From DAOWHW01 sp964493265 (lineage in GTDB: Archaea > Nanobdellota > Nanobdellia > Pacearchaeales > UBA284), in assembly GCA_964493265.1 (NCBI GenBank), contig CAZBLY010000014.1, forward strand, positions 1 to 16,463: DNA of 16,463 nt. Reading direction: 5' to 3'. Numbering within the stretch: position 1 is the stretch's first letter; each line of letters starts with the position of its first letter. The position numbers and the translations under genes were made by a program. Below, piece after piece: positions 15,717-16,463 of this stretch. The notes below the pieces were generated by a model, which was not told where the DNA came from, did not search any database, and saw only the letters and a program-made list of their open reading frames with translations.

Positions 15717-16463
<747 letters not shown>

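Overview
The window is an AT-rich piece of an archaeal chromosome. The 16S rRNA contains the archaeal 915-region signature exactly. The order 16S, tRNA-Ala, 23S is archaeal, and the tRNA has an intron with a bulge-helix-bulge splice motif. The proteins (aRF1, RpoE1/Rpb7, Spt4, S24e, S27ae, Fcf1-type PIN, Pop5) are archaeal. Compact genes, strong A+T bias, Lys/Glu-rich tails, and a Cys-rich surface protein with N- and C-terminal membrane segments suggest a small-genome DPANN archaeon, probably of the Woesearchaeota/Pacearchaeota kind. That placement is inferred from style and not from an alignment.

Layout: (1) bases 1-1140, plus strand: the 3' end of a small membrane protein, an orphan two-helix membrane protein, then a hairpin-rich convergent gap. 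(2) bases 1157-8484, minus strand: a long information-processing block. Read 5' to 3' it is valS, prf1 (aRF1), scpB, an Fcf1-like PIN gene, an RsbW-like ATPase, a Nudix hydrolase, rpoE1, a 70-aa orphan, spt4, rps24e and rps27ae. Short gaps suggest two or three transcription units: valS-prf1-scpB-PIN, perhaps the ATPase, and Nudix-rpoE1-orphan-spt4-rps24e-rps27ae. (3) bases 8485-8609: a divergent promoter region. (4) bases 8610-11720, plus strand: a 770-aa Cys-rich surface protein, a 103-aa secreted Cys-rich protein, and pop5 (RNase P protein). (5) bases 11721-12365, minus strand: a 214-aa protein with a restriction-nuclease-like motif, end to end with pop5. (6) bases 12470-16463, minus strand: the rRNA operon, with 16S (3' half only), tRNA-Ala(TGC) with a 39-nt intron, and 23S with a visible precursor processing stem. 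No 5S gene is visible.

Most genes are housekeeping: translation (ValRS, aRF1, S24e, S27ae, rRNA, tRNA), transcription (Rpb7 and Spt4 homologues), RNA processing (Pop5, PIN) and chromosome segregation (ScpB). The unusual parts are an aRF1 without the C-terminal minidomain, an orphan anti-sigma-type ATPase inside the cluster, ribosomal proteins with low-complexity charged tails, two adjacent Cys-rich exported proteins whose promoters share a sequence, a nuclease-like gene just after the 23S gene, and a 16S 3' end with changes at otherwise highly conserved positions. I found no CRISPR array, insertion sequence or complete novel multi-gene system.
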